NCBI GenBank assembly: GCA_944386365.1
Contig: CALXAT010000001.1
Coordinates: forward strand, 1-64,000
DNA from: an uncultured Clostridia bacterium
Lineage (GTDB): Bacteria > Bacillota > Clostridia > TANB77 > CAG-508
Length of the DNA: 64,000 nucleotides
Direction: 5' to 3'
Part shown: one piece after another, positions 16,490 through 23,240 of the stretch
How positions within the stretch are numbered: position 1 is the first letter of the stretch
How the letters are laid out: every line of letters starts with the position of its first letter
The notes under the pieces: generated by a model
What the model was told of the DNA's origin: nothing
The model's database searches: none
What the model saw: the letters and a program-made list of their open reading frames with translations, nothing else
Made by a program: the position numbers and the translations under genes

Positions 16490-17758
16490 ATGCTAAAAAA
16501 TATAAAGTTTATAGAAAATTTATCAAATGGAGCTAGAACTGTTATGAAAATGGAATATATACTTTTAAAAAAAGAAATAATTAAAAAGAGCAAAAACAAA
16601 GATGAAAGTGTTATTGTAATTCCTTCATCGCCATTAAAGTTAATCAAAAACAATTTTGAAGAAGTTGAAGTAAATAAAACAAGTAATGAGGATGAAGAAA
16701 TTTTAAGAAGTAATTGGGATGGTAGATTTATTTTTAATAAATCAGAAATAATTTTTAGTATAAAACAATATGAAAAGCATGAACTTTCATATTTAAGTAT
16801 ATCTACAAAAAGAAATAATATACCAGCTATGGAATTTGTTGATAAAAAAATCAATAAGATTATGGGAGATAATTATATTGTAATTACTTCGTATGATTGT
16901 ATTTCAGAATTTTATTGCAATAAAATATATAGAAAATTAAATAATTTTGAGCGAAAGTTAAAAGAACTTATATTTGATATCTATACATTTTCGTATGGGA
17001 TAAACTATTACAATAGAAATTTTAGTGATGAATTAAAATTAAAAGTAAAAAGATTAGATAGATCAATAGCAATTGATTCAAAAGATGTTGAGCAACTTAA
17101 ACAATCATTATATGAATTGAGTTATAATGATATAATGGAACTTTTATTTACTCCAAAATGGTTATTAGATGATGAAAAAGATAAAATAGCTTTAATGAGA
17201 AAAATAGATGCTAATAAATTATCCTCAAAGGAATTAATTGATTGTATAGATAATATCAGACCAAAATCTGATTGGGATAGATTATTCTTACCACAAATTG
17301 GAGAAATCCCTAATATTGAAGATTCCATAGATCAACTAAGAAAATTACGAAATAGAGTTGCCCATTGTAAATTTTTTAGAAAAGAACATTATGAAAAATG
17401 TTTAAACTTATTAAAAAATTTAAATAAGCAAATAAATAAAGCTTTAAAAATTGTAATGAATATAAATTTTCAAGAATTAAACGCACAATACGCAAGAGAT
17501 GAATTACATAAAGCATTAGCAACATTACAAGAAAGTTTAACAGCATTTGGTAAGAATATGTTAGATATGATGCATAAAGCTTTTAATCTAATGACATCAA
17601 TGCCAAGCATACCAATAACAGATATGCTTAACAATTTTTCAAAAAATGTATTATCTCCATTAGTTGATAATAGTAATATTAATATCAATTGCAAAAAAAT
17701 AATTGGAATAAAAAAAATAAAAAGTAAAAAACTTACTAAAAAAAGGAATAAATTGTAA
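16490..17758 (+). CDS. HEPN-domain-like protein with RNRVAH motif (422 aa)
   Basis: A predominantly helical protein. Residues 270-320 read IDQLRKLRNRVAHCKFFRKE, in which R287-x4-H292 is the HEPN ribonuclease signature (R-x4-6-H); LRNRVAH is typical of Abi/Swt1-like HEPN domains. The last 100 residues include a weakly hydrophobic segment (MTSMPSIPITDMLN) and a lysine-rich end. The ATG lies 3 nt after the upstream stop with no clear ribosome site, so translational coupling is likely. With the upstream gene it forms a two-gene module placed where elements of this type carry phage-defence cargo. Confidence 0.6.
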   Translation: MLKNIKFIENLSNGARTVMKMEYILLKKEIIKKSKNKDESVIVIPSSPLKLIKNNFEEVEVNKTSNEDEEILRSNWDGRFIFNKSEIIFSIKQYEKHELSYLSISTKRNNIPAMEFVDKKINKIMGDNYIVITSYDCISEFYCNKIYRKLNNFERKLKELIFDIYTFSYGINYYNRNFSDELKLKVKRLDRSIAIDSKDVEQLKQSLYELSYNDIMELLFTPKWLLDDEKDKIALMRKIDANKLSSKELIDCIDNIRPKSDWDRLFLPQIGEIPNIEDSIDQLRKLRNRVAHCKFFRKEHYEKCLNLLKNLNKQINKALKIVMNINFQELNAQYARDELHKALATLQESLTAFGKNMLDMMHKAFNLMTSMPSIPITDMLNNFSKNVLSPLVDNSNININCKKIIGIKKIKSKKLTKKRNKL

Positions 17759-17765
17759 GTTGATA

Positions 17766-17794
17766 TTGTTTTTGAAAGAAAAATAAAGTATAAT
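17766..17794 (+). promoter_or_regulatory. promoter of the small toxin-like ORF
   Basis: TTGTTT (17766-17771), 17-nt spacer, TATAAT (17789-17794). Confidence 0.6.
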
Positions 17795-17802
17795 AAGAGC
17801 AT

Positions 17803-17832
17803 CCTTTTCATAAAGGAAATCTTTATGAAAGG
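17803..17832 (+). other. 5' UTR hairpin overlapping the toxin ribosome site
   Basis: CCTTTTCATAAAG pairs with CTTTATGAAAGG around a 5-nt loop, one bulged T. The right arm includes the first GG of the GGAGG at 17831-17835, so the ribosome site is partly closed, as in Fst-type type I toxin mRNAs. Confidence 0.7.
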
Positions 17833-17843
17833 AGGTGTACATA

Positions 17844-17933
17844 GTGTCATCTTATGAACTAATTTGGCGTCTAATTGTATTATTATTACTTAGTAATGAT
17901 AATCAAGAGGATAGTCAGAACTCTCAGGACTAG
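17844..17933 (+). CDS. small hydrophobic peptide, probable type I toxin (29 aa)
   Basis: GTG start at 17844, six nt after GGAGGTG, reading MSSYELIWRLIVLLLL, then a polar D/N/Q/S-rich tail. One short membrane-seeking helix plus charged tail is the build of Fst/TxpA/Ldr-class type I toxins. No sequence family is claimed. The transcript architecture supports the call: own promoter, 5' hairpin closing the ribosome site, own terminator, and a divergent-sense short RNA running toward its 3' end. Located mid-element, where an addiction module would stabilise it. Confidence 0.6.
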   Translation: MSSYELIWRLIVLLLLSNDNQEDSQNSQD

Positions 17934-17945
17934 CACAATCTAGTC

Positions 17946-17974
17946 AAAGACGGTCTGGTCAACCGTCTTTTTTT
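17946..17974 (+). terminator. terminator of the toxin mRNA
   Basis: AAAGACGGT pairs with ACCGTCTTT around the loop CTGGTCA, followed by T7. The loop sequence TGGTCAA is exactly complementary to the loop of the antisense RNA terminator. Confidence 0.85.
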
Positions 17975-17987
17975 ATGTTTTTTGACA

Positions 17988-18055
17988 TAAAAAAAGATGT
18001 GTGGTCAACACATCTGTGTACAAGTGTCCTTACGAACTCTCTCTTCGCTTAAGCT
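17988..18055 (-). ncRNA. probable antisense antitoxin RNA (type I TA)
   Basis: From the minus-strand promoter at 18062-18090 a transcript of about 65 nt would run toward the toxin gene and stop at the hairpin AGATGTGT/ACACATCT (17995-18015), followed by eight U on that strand. No ORF of note. Its terminator loop TTGACC(A) is complementary to the toxin mRNA terminator loop, offering a kissing contact like that of RNAI/RNAII in the Enterococcus par locus. Readthrough would give full antisense to the toxin. Confidence 0.55.
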
Positions 18056-18061
18056 AATATT

Positions 18062-18090
18062 ATTATAGCACCATTTTTAGTATATGTCAA
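18062..18090 (-). promoter_or_regulatory. perfect consensus promoter of the antisense RNA
   Basis: On the minus strand TTGACA (18090-18085), 17-nt spacer, TATAAT (18067-18062): both hexamers match consensus exactly, consistent with a constitutive antitoxin RNA. Confidence 0.85.
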
Positions 18091-18222
18091 TAATTTTTTT
18101 ATGTTTTGAAAGTCAAAAAAATGCAAAAATGTGAGATTTTTACTAAGAATTACAAATTTTTTATATTCTAAAAGTTATATTCTATTTTATGTGATAATAA
18201 TATTAATAAACCAAAAATAAAT

Positions 18223-18573
18223 TTATTTATTATTTTTATTTATTAAATGTTCAACTAATTTTTCAACTATTTCCCTATCATCATTTGATAAACTTAAAAT
18301 ATTATCCATTAATTTTAAATCTCTATCTTTCATTCTGTAATCAAGTAAACCTTTAAAAATACAATTAACATCCACATCTAATATATTGCATATATCAAGC
18401 ATTGTGGTTACACTCATTCCTGATTTTCCAAGTTCTATTAAACTAACAAAATTGACAGAATGGTCTAATTTTTCTGCCATTTGTTCTTGAGTCATATCTT
18501 TTGATAATCTAAGTGTTTTTATATTATTTCCAATAATTTGTAAAACTTTTCTTTTTTCAACAGTTTCCTTCAT
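18223..18573 (-). CDS. XRE-family HTH regulator of the element (116 aa)
   Basis: Residues about 12-68 are a Cro/CI helix-turn-helix (IGNNIKTLRLSKDMTQEQMA, then HSVNFVSLIELGKSGMSVTT). The C-terminal 45 residues are helical (DNILSLSNDDREIVEKLVEH), probably for dimerisation. It is divergent from the prepilin-headed adhesin at 18743 and the shared 170-bp region contains a GTGAAT-T-ATTCAC palindrome, so it probably represses itself and/or the adhesin. Start ATG 18573 follows AAAGGAGTGC. Confidence 0.85.
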   Translation of the reverse strand: MKETVEKRKVLQIIGNNIKTLRLSKDMTQEQMAEKLDHSVNFVSLIELGKSGMSVTTMLDICNILDVDVNCIFKGLLDYRMKDRDLKLMDNILSLSNDDREIVEKLVEHLINKNNK

Positions 18574-18636
18574 TTTATATGCACTCCTTTAGTGACAGTA
18601 TAACAATGTTACTTGAATTAATTAACAAAGTGATTC

Positions 18637-18686
18637 GTGAATTATTCACCAATTACTTGACAAAAATAAATTCATATTGCTATAAT
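18637..18686 (+). promoter_or_regulatory. promoter and candidate operator of the GLUG adhesin
   Basis: Palindrome GTGAATTATTCAC (18637-18649) lies 7 bp upstream of TTGACA (18657-18662), with an 18-nt spacer to TATAAT (18681-18686). The likely ligand is the divergent XRE protein. Confidence 0.65.
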
Positions 18687-18742
18687 AATTTTGAAATATT
18701 TTTGAAATAAAAATCTAAACACAAAAGAAAGGAATTGATGAA

Positions 18743-20383
18743 ATGAAAAAGTTAGAAGAATGTTTAAAGTATGATAAACGAGGTATCACTCTTATTGCCC
18801 TTGTCATAACTATCATTGTGCTTTTAATATTAGCTGGTGTATCAATTGCCATGCTAACAGGACAAAATGGAATACTAACTCAAGCACAAATAGCAAAGAA
18901 TGAAACAGAGAATGCAGCAAAACAAGAAGAGATGGACTTGGCACGATTGGAAGCAATAATAATGGGAAAAGATGTTCCAATTGTTCAAGTAGATGATAAA
19001 AAACCAGGACAGTTAGAGCAAGAAGATGCTAATACTTTTGTAATAAATAGTATAGAAGATTTAATATTTTTTTCTCATGATGTAACAAGTGGAAATAATT
19101 ATAGTGGGAAAACAGTAAAATTAGGAACAAACTTAGATTTTTCATCAAATAAATCATATGTAGATTCCAATAGTACAGATTATGAAAAATATGGTTATTC
19201 GGGACCATTAAAACAAGCATTGACATCAGGTAGTGGCTTTCAACCAATAGGAGAATTATCAACAACTGGAACAAAATATTTTTATGGTACTTTTGACGGA
19301 AATAATAACGCAATATGCTCAATGTATATAAATATAGATAGTGATGAAAGTGTAAGAGCAGGATTATTTTCAGCTTGCTATGGAGAAGTTAGAAATTTGG
19401 GATTAGTAAATACTAGTATAACAGTACAAGGATTAGGAACAGCTGTTGGAGGAATAGCAGGAAAAAGTTATAATAATATATATAATTGTTATGTTACAGG
19501 AATCATAAATTTAACAGGAAGTTCTTGGATGCCTGTTGGTGGAATATGTGGAGTAATGCAAGAAAAAGCTAATATTGAAAATTGTTACAATTTAGCAAAT
19601 ATAAACGCTACAAATATTCAAGAAGAAGTTGGGGTTGCTAATCTTAATTGTGGAGGAATAGTAGGACAAGGAGAAATAAATATAAATAAATGTTATAATA
19701 AAGGAAATATAGTACTTGAAGGAGGAAATAATGGTGTTTCTGGCGGAGGAATTTGTGGTATGCAATATAATGATGGGACAATAGAGAATTGTTATAATAA
19801 TGCAAAAATAGAAGCAAGCAGTAACATAAAAAGAGATGAAGATAGGGTTTATATAGGAGGAATTATAGGAACTTCATCAACTAATAACTTGCAGTATTGT
19901 TATAATTCTGGTGAAATTGTAGGAAATGCAGAAAGATTATATATGGGTGGAATTACAGGAAACTTAGCACAAGATGCAATAATTAATAATGTATTTAATA
20001 TTGGCAAAATAACAATAGAAAGTGAAAAGAACTTAGAAATTTATGCAGGTGGAATAAACGGTGGAAATCCAAACAGAAATATACAAATAATTAATGCTTA
20101 TAATACAGGAAATATTAATGCAAAATATTTAAATGTTTCTAGTATTCAAGGAATAGGAAGTATAGTTGGTAGTAATTATTCTAACTTAATAAAATTTAAT
20201 AATTGCTATTATTTAGCTGGAACTTATAATGTTGGTGTAGGAAATGGTGATTCTACAGGAGTTATGCAGTTAGATAGTATTGATAAATTTCCAAGTGTGT
20301 TAAGCGTTGTTAATGGACAGGGAGCATTTGAGGAAGATACTAATAATGTAAATAATAGTTTTCCAATATTAAATTGGCAATAA
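18743..20383 (+). CDS. prepilin-headed GLUG-repeat surface protein (546 aa)
   Basis: The N-terminal head DKRGITLIALVITIIVLLIL matches the prepilin-type cleavage/membrane segment shared by other proteins in this window, but has Ala rather than Glu at position 5 after the putative G/I cut. After a spacer, residues 150-530 hold about eight GLUG-type beta-helix units (VGGIAGKSYNNIYNCYVTG, CGGIVGQGEININKCYNKGN, MGGITGNLAQDAIINNVFNI). GLUG repeats occur in large bacterial adhesins. Good AAAGGAATTGATGAA leader, own promoter and terminator. As element cargo it could change surface binding of the host cell. Confidence 0.85.
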   Translation: MKKLEECLKYDKRGITLIALVITIIVLLILAGVSIAMLTGQNGILTQAQIAKNETENAAKQEEMDLARLEAIIMGKDVPIVQVDDKKPGQLEQEDANTFVINSIEDLIFFSHDVTSGNNYSGKTVKLGTNLDFSSNKSYVDSNSTDYEKYGYSGPLKQALTSGSGFQPIGELSTTGTKYFYGTFDGNNNAICSMYINIDSDESVRAGLFSACYGEVRNLGLVNTSITVQGLGTAVGGIAGKSYNNIYNCYVTGIINLTGSSWMPVGGICGVMQEKANIENCYNLANINATNIQEEVGVANLNCGGIVGQGEININKCYNKGNIVLEGGNNGVSGGGICGMQYNDGTIENCYNNAKIEASSNIKRDEDRVYIGGIIGTSSTNNLQYCYNSGEIVGNAERLYMGGITGNLAQDAIINNVFNIGKITIESEKNLEIYAGGINGGNPNRNIQIINAYNTGNINAKYLNVSSIQGIGSIVGSNYSNLIKFNNCYYLAGTYNVGVGNGDSTGVMQLDSIDKFPSVLSVVNGQGAFEEDTNNVNNSFPILNWQ

Positions 20384-20400
20384 ACTTTATACATTTTTAA

Positions 20401-20445
20401 AAATCCTTGTAATTACTTTTTCAAGTTTTACAAGGATTTTTTTAT
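20401..20445 (+). terminator. terminator after the GLUG adhesin
   Basis: AAATCCTTGTAA pairs with TTACAAGGATTT around a 15-nt loop, then T7. Probably also serves the convergent relaxase transcript. Confidence 0.85.
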
Positions 20446-20450
20446 TTCTT

Positions 20451-20840
20451 TTATCTTTCTAACTCCCACTCTTTTTCTCTTTCTTCGTGTTTAATTTGTT
20501 TTTCTGGATCTATAAAAGTATTTGTTTCTTTTTGAAAATCTCTAATTAAATTATCTTCTTCACTAATTGCAAATTTTTTGCTAATCCAAGAAATAAACTT
20601 TTCAAGAGTGTTCCAAAACTTGTCTATTATTTTATATAAATGGTTATTCTCTTTTTCTAACTTATGAATTTTGTTGTGATATTTATACTCTAATTCAAAA
20701 GATTTTTCTTTATACTCTTTTTCTAAATATTTTACTGTATTGTGTAGTCCTTCATTATCTGCAAGTATTTTATCTCTTTCATTTTGGTATTTTTCTGCCT
20801 CATCAACCATTTTAGATTGTTTCGATAATTCTTTATGCAA
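20451..20840 (-). CDS. MobV relaxase, C-terminal coiled-coil part (129 aa)
   Basis: The frame is the same as that of the relaxase domain upstream, separated from it by an in-frame TGA at 20927-20925 and 28 open codons. The content is almost entirely coiled coil (YQNERDKILADNEGLHNTVK, YHNKIHKLEKENNHLYKIID), the usual tail of Pre/Mob proteins. No ribosome site precedes its first ATG (20840). Most likely the untranslated remnant of a broken gene, unless the TGA is read through. Confidence 0.7.
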   Translation of the reverse strand: MHKELSKQSKMVDEAEKYQNERDKILADNEGLHNTVKYLEKEYKEKSFELEYKYHNKIHKLEKENNHLYKIIDKFWNTLEKFISWISKKFAISEEDNLIRDFQKETNTFIDPEKQIKHEEREKEWELER

Positions 20841-20924
20841 TGATAAATTATCTTTGTATAATTCTTTAATTAATTCATCTTTAGGTTTTATGATTTCTTC
20901 AAGTATTCTTTCATCTCTTTTCTT

Positions 20925-21638
20925 TCATAATCTATTTACTTTAATCTCAGTAATATCTGGAGTATCTGGTAATTCTAATTTTATTTCATTTAAAATTTTC
21001 TTGGTATTTTGATAATTTGTAATTTTTTTATATTCTTCTACAGTATAATGCTTTCTATTAGTATCTTCTACAAACATTCCTCTTTCTAAATCAAATCCTT
21101 TTGATTTTATATGATTAAAGTAAGCATCTTGTAATTTTCTATAACTATCTCTACCTTTCCAAAAATCTCTGCTGCATATTTTATCAATATCGTTACCTCC
21201 TTTGTCTTTTGTATGAACAACAGGAACAAACATTAAGTGCATGTGTGGTGCTCCTTCGTCTAAATGTACTACTGCTGATATTATATTCTTTTCTCCAAGA
21301 TTTTTATAATTACAAATAAATTTATAACATTCATTAAAATATCTTTTAGTTTCTTCTTCCCCTATCCTATCAAAAAACTCTTGGTCTGATGTAAATACCA
21401 TTTGGCACATTATTATACTATTACTTCTTAGATGACCTTGTAAATTATTTTCTTTCATATATTTATCAAATTCTTTTGTGTATGTTAATTCATTTTTCTT
21501 AATGTAATAATTTAAATGTGTTTTTGATGGATCAATATCCTTATTAGAATGATTTTTTGCTTTTCTATCATTGTGTGTTCCTTTTCCATTTACTTCTGCT
21601 CGTGTTAATTTTTCATTTCTTACAATAGCGTAACTCAT
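20925..21638 (-). CDS. mob: MobV/Pre-type relaxase, N-terminal catalytic domain
   Basis: Starts MSYAIVRNEKLTRAEV, the canonical Pre/Mob opening, after GAAGGAGGTGC (ATG 21638; the longer frame to 21698 has no such site). The catalytic HLDEGAPHMH motif (HxDExxPHxH, metal-binding) is at about residues 133-142. The enzyme nicks oriT and leads single-strand transfer, mobilised by helper conjugation systems. It ends early at an in-frame TGA after 237 residues, where family members continue about 160-200 residues more; the catalytic part is complete. The oriT-like hairpins lie directly upstream. Confidence 0.9.
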   Translation of the reverse strand: MSYAIVRNEKLTRAEVNGKGTHNDRKAKNHSNKDIDPSKTHLNYYIKKNELTYTKEFDKYMKENNLQGHLRSNSIIMCQMVFTSDQEFFDRIGEEETKRYFNECYKFICNYKNLGEKNIISAVVHLDEGAPHMHLMFVPVVHTKDKGGNDIDKICSRDFWKGRDSYRKLQDAYFNHIKSKGFDLERGMFVEDTNRKHYTVEEYKKITNYQNTKKILNEIKLELPDTPDITEIKVNRL

Positions 21639-21692
21639 ATCTCCATGCACCTCCTTCTTTGCTTTAGATATTGTTTCAATGTCTAACACACT

Positions 21693-21736
21693 AGACAAAC
21701 AAGTTTGTCTGTGTGGCAGGGTTTATAACCCACACC
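21693..21736 (-). other. candidate oriT / nic region
   Basis: Perfect inverted repeat AGACAAAC-AA-GTTTGTCT (21693-21710) is followed directly by GTGTGG and a second hairpin, GGGTT-TAT-AACCC nested in GTGTGG...CCACAC. MobV origins have this build: an inverted repeat, then a TAGTGTG-like nick sequence, just upstream of mob. The nick position is not assigned. Confidence 0.55.
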
Positions 21737-21738
21737 CC

Positions 21739-21901
21739 AAAACCTAAAATTGCTTGACTGCATTTTTAGGTTTTTCATAAAAATTTGCTTATCGCAATTT
21801 TTATGAATTCACTTTAGCAAATATAATTAGAAACCAGAGAGAGTGAGCTAAAGTGAATTAGGTGTAATAATCCCATTGTTAAAAATAGAATTATTACACC
21901 T
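21739..21901. repeat. run of four perfect or near-perfect hairpins
   Basis: Consecutive inverted repeats: AAAACCTAAAA/TTTTAGGTTTT-type (21739-21774), CATAAAAATTTGC/GCAATTTTTATG (21776-21805), AATTCACTTTAGC/GCTAAAGTGAATT (21806-21859) and AGGTGTAATAAT/ATTATTACACCT (21860-21901). Stems are 10-13 bp and abut each other. No ORF. Such structured DNA next to oriT suggests a single-strand or replication origin. The remaining stretch 21902-22344 has no gene; I see only a short GAAAC...GTTTC repeat at 21911-21939. Confidence 0.6.
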
Positions 21902-22344
21902 ATATAAGCTGAAACCGTCGGTCGTTCGCCTCGTTTCATAGGTAGCCTAGTAAGTAGCATTGCTACTATAATTGCTGGTATATATAATACCTTTGTTCAT
22001 ACTTGTCCAAACTTTTTACAATTACAAATCTACACCAAGTTTTGCCACCGAATACTCTTTTATTATTGTGAGTCTGTGTTCTAAAATCTCACTCACGCAC
22101 TTTGTATAATTAGACTGCTTATACAAATGCGAATGAACTTTATAGCATCGGCTCATCACACCAAACACTTTTTAAGAGGTGTTGCATTTCTCTTTTGGAC
22201 AACAAAAAAGACCACTCATAACTTTAAAACTATAAGTAGCCTAATAACTTGTATTATTCCTATTCAATTTTGCCTCAAAATCGATTTTAAGGTATTTTTC
22301 TTATAAAACAAAGTAACTTATCTATTGTCAATGGTAAGCTAAAA

Positions 22345-22382
22345 TTTTTCCTAATGCTTTCCTAACATTTTCCTAACACTTT
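22345..22382. repeat. probable integrase arm sites, right end
   Basis: Three tandem copies of a TTTCCTAA(C/T) word (TTTTTCCTAATG, TTTCCTAACA, TTTTCCTAACA), same orientation and spacing style as the pair at 12004-12027. About 130 bp inside attR. Confidence 0.6.
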
Positions 22383-22510
22383 ATTTTATTTTTAGTAATA
22401 TTTCGTAACTATTTATAATACTAACTTTTAATTTAAAAGTATTAAAAACACTTAAAGTAAAAGCTATTTACTGATGTTAAGTAACAATAACTGTTAAACA
22501 CTCCATTATT

Positions 22511-22567
22511 CTTAAAATCCTGCGGTTGAATAAACCGTGCCGGTTCGATTCCGGCCATCTGCACCAT
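22511..22567 (+). repeat. attR (57-bp direct repeat)
   Basis: Identical to 11890-11946. Contains only the 3' half of tRNA-Leu, so it is not a functional tRNA gene. Confidence 0.95.
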
Positions 22568-22609
22568 AGACTTATCAAAAATTAAATTTTTTGATAAGTC
22601 TATTTTTTT
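22567..22609 (+). terminator. original tRNA-Leu terminator, displaced by the element
   Basis: TAGACTTATCAAAAA pairs with TTTTTGATAAGTCTA, then T7. It would follow the tRNA CCA directly in the empty chromosome. Confidence 0.85.
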
Positions 22610-22621
22610 GCGTTAAAAAAA

Positions 22622-22650
22622 GAGAAAAGCCTGCTTTTTAAGCAGGCATT
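22622..22650 (-). terminator. terminator of the minus-strand gene at 22666
   Basis: GCCTGCT pairs with AGCAGGC; on the minus strand the stem is followed by TTTTCTC and T7. Confidence 0.7.
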
Positions 22651-22665
22651 TTTCCTTAATACGAC

Positions 22666-23097
22666 TTAAAATAAGCATTCTTTGCTTACATAAGCCAATG
22701 AAATCCACTTAAGATAAGATACAATAGTCATTGAAAACCTCACCGTTGAGCACTGAATGGAACTAATTTGCAATGGCGAATAATCACTAGGATATTTTTC
22801 TCTGTGATGTAATGACCAATCATCATGGTACATTCTTATTGACAGATAAGGTTTCTGGGGCTTATATTTTGCAAATCCTCCATATGGTTTATCTCGAAGA
22901 AACTCAAAAGCACGATTAACTTCATCGGCAATTTTGGAAATATCTTCGGGAGTTACCACATCCATGGTGTGCTTAGCAAAATGTTCTTCAAGTTGCTTAA
23001 CAATCTCATCCCTTGTGGGAGGTGTAAGAGAATGATCATCAATGTTGACATTCTCCGGTTCACTGGTTGCTGACCGTGTTTTTGTGTAAATATTCAT
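22666..23097 (-). CDS. orphan hypothetical protein (143 aa), atypical composition
   Basis: Soluble, no family recognised. The N-terminal half is rich in Pro, Glu and Asp (SEPENVNIDDHSLTPPTRDE); the second half contains KPYGGFAKYKPQKPYLSIRM and a hydrophobic C-terminus. GC content is clearly above that of neighbours, with codons (CTC, GCC, CGG, ACC) rare elsewhere here. Promoter at 23130-23158, GGAGGTTCCTTAT site before ATG 23097 and own terminator make it a complete single-gene unit. It directly abuts the right end of the integrated element but is outside attR. Confidence 0.6.
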   Translation of the reverse strand: MNIYTKTRSATSEPENVNIDDHSLTPPTRDEIVKQLEEHFAKHTMDVVTPEDISKIADEVNRAFEFLRDKPYGGFAKYKPQKPYLSIRMYHDDWSLHHREKYPSDYSPLQISSIQCSTVRFSMTIVSYLKWISLAYVSKECLF

Positions 23098-23129
23098 ATA
23101 AGGAACCTCCTATTCATTTTGATAGTATA

Positions 23130-23158
23130 ATTATACCATAAAATTCAGTATTCTTCAA
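23130..23158 (-). promoter_or_regulatory. promoter of the gene at 22666
   Basis: On the minus strand TTGAAG (23158-23153), 17-nt spacer, TATAAT (23135-23130). Confidence 0.7.
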
Positions 23159-23196
23159 TTAATATACAAATATGCAGTTTTAGATTTTGAAAATAA

Positions 23197-23240
23197 AATC
23201 AATAGGGTTCAACCTTAAGCAGGCTGAACCCTATTGATTT
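23197..23240 (-). terminator. terminator of the gene at 23239
   Basis: AATCAATAGGGTTCA pairs with TGAACCCTATTGATT over 15 bp, a very stable stem. It overlaps the stop codon of the minus-strand gene. Confidence 0.75.

Larger units (their letters stand above)
11890..22567. mobile_element. integrative mobilizable element in tRNA-Leu(UAA), about 10.6 kb
   Basis: Bounded by identical 57-bp direct repeats (11890-11946 and 22511-22567) derived from the 3' half of the tRNA gene. Leftmost are a tyrosine integrase and excisionase, rightmost a MobV relaxase with an oriT-like site. There is no conjugation (type IV secretion) machinery, so it would depend on a helper element. Cargo: an HTH protein, a DUF6076-like protein, a HEPN-type pair, a type I toxin-antitoxin locus, an XRE regulator and a prepilin-headed GLUG adhesin. 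The original tRNA terminator now lies outside, right of attR. The relaxase is interrupted, so current mobility is uncertain. Confidence 0.93.

Noticed and set aside
20925-20927. TGA as a sense (Trp) codon in this organism
   Set aside because: ymdB, addA and the gene at 57827 end naturally in TGA at family-typical positions, and Trp is encoded by TGG throughout.
21739-21901. The hairpin run as a CRISPR array
   Set aside because: Each palindrome has a different sequence and there are no repeat-spacer units.
22511-22567. A second tRNA-Leu gene
   Set aside because: Only the 3' half is present; the 5' acceptor and D arm are missing. It is attR.
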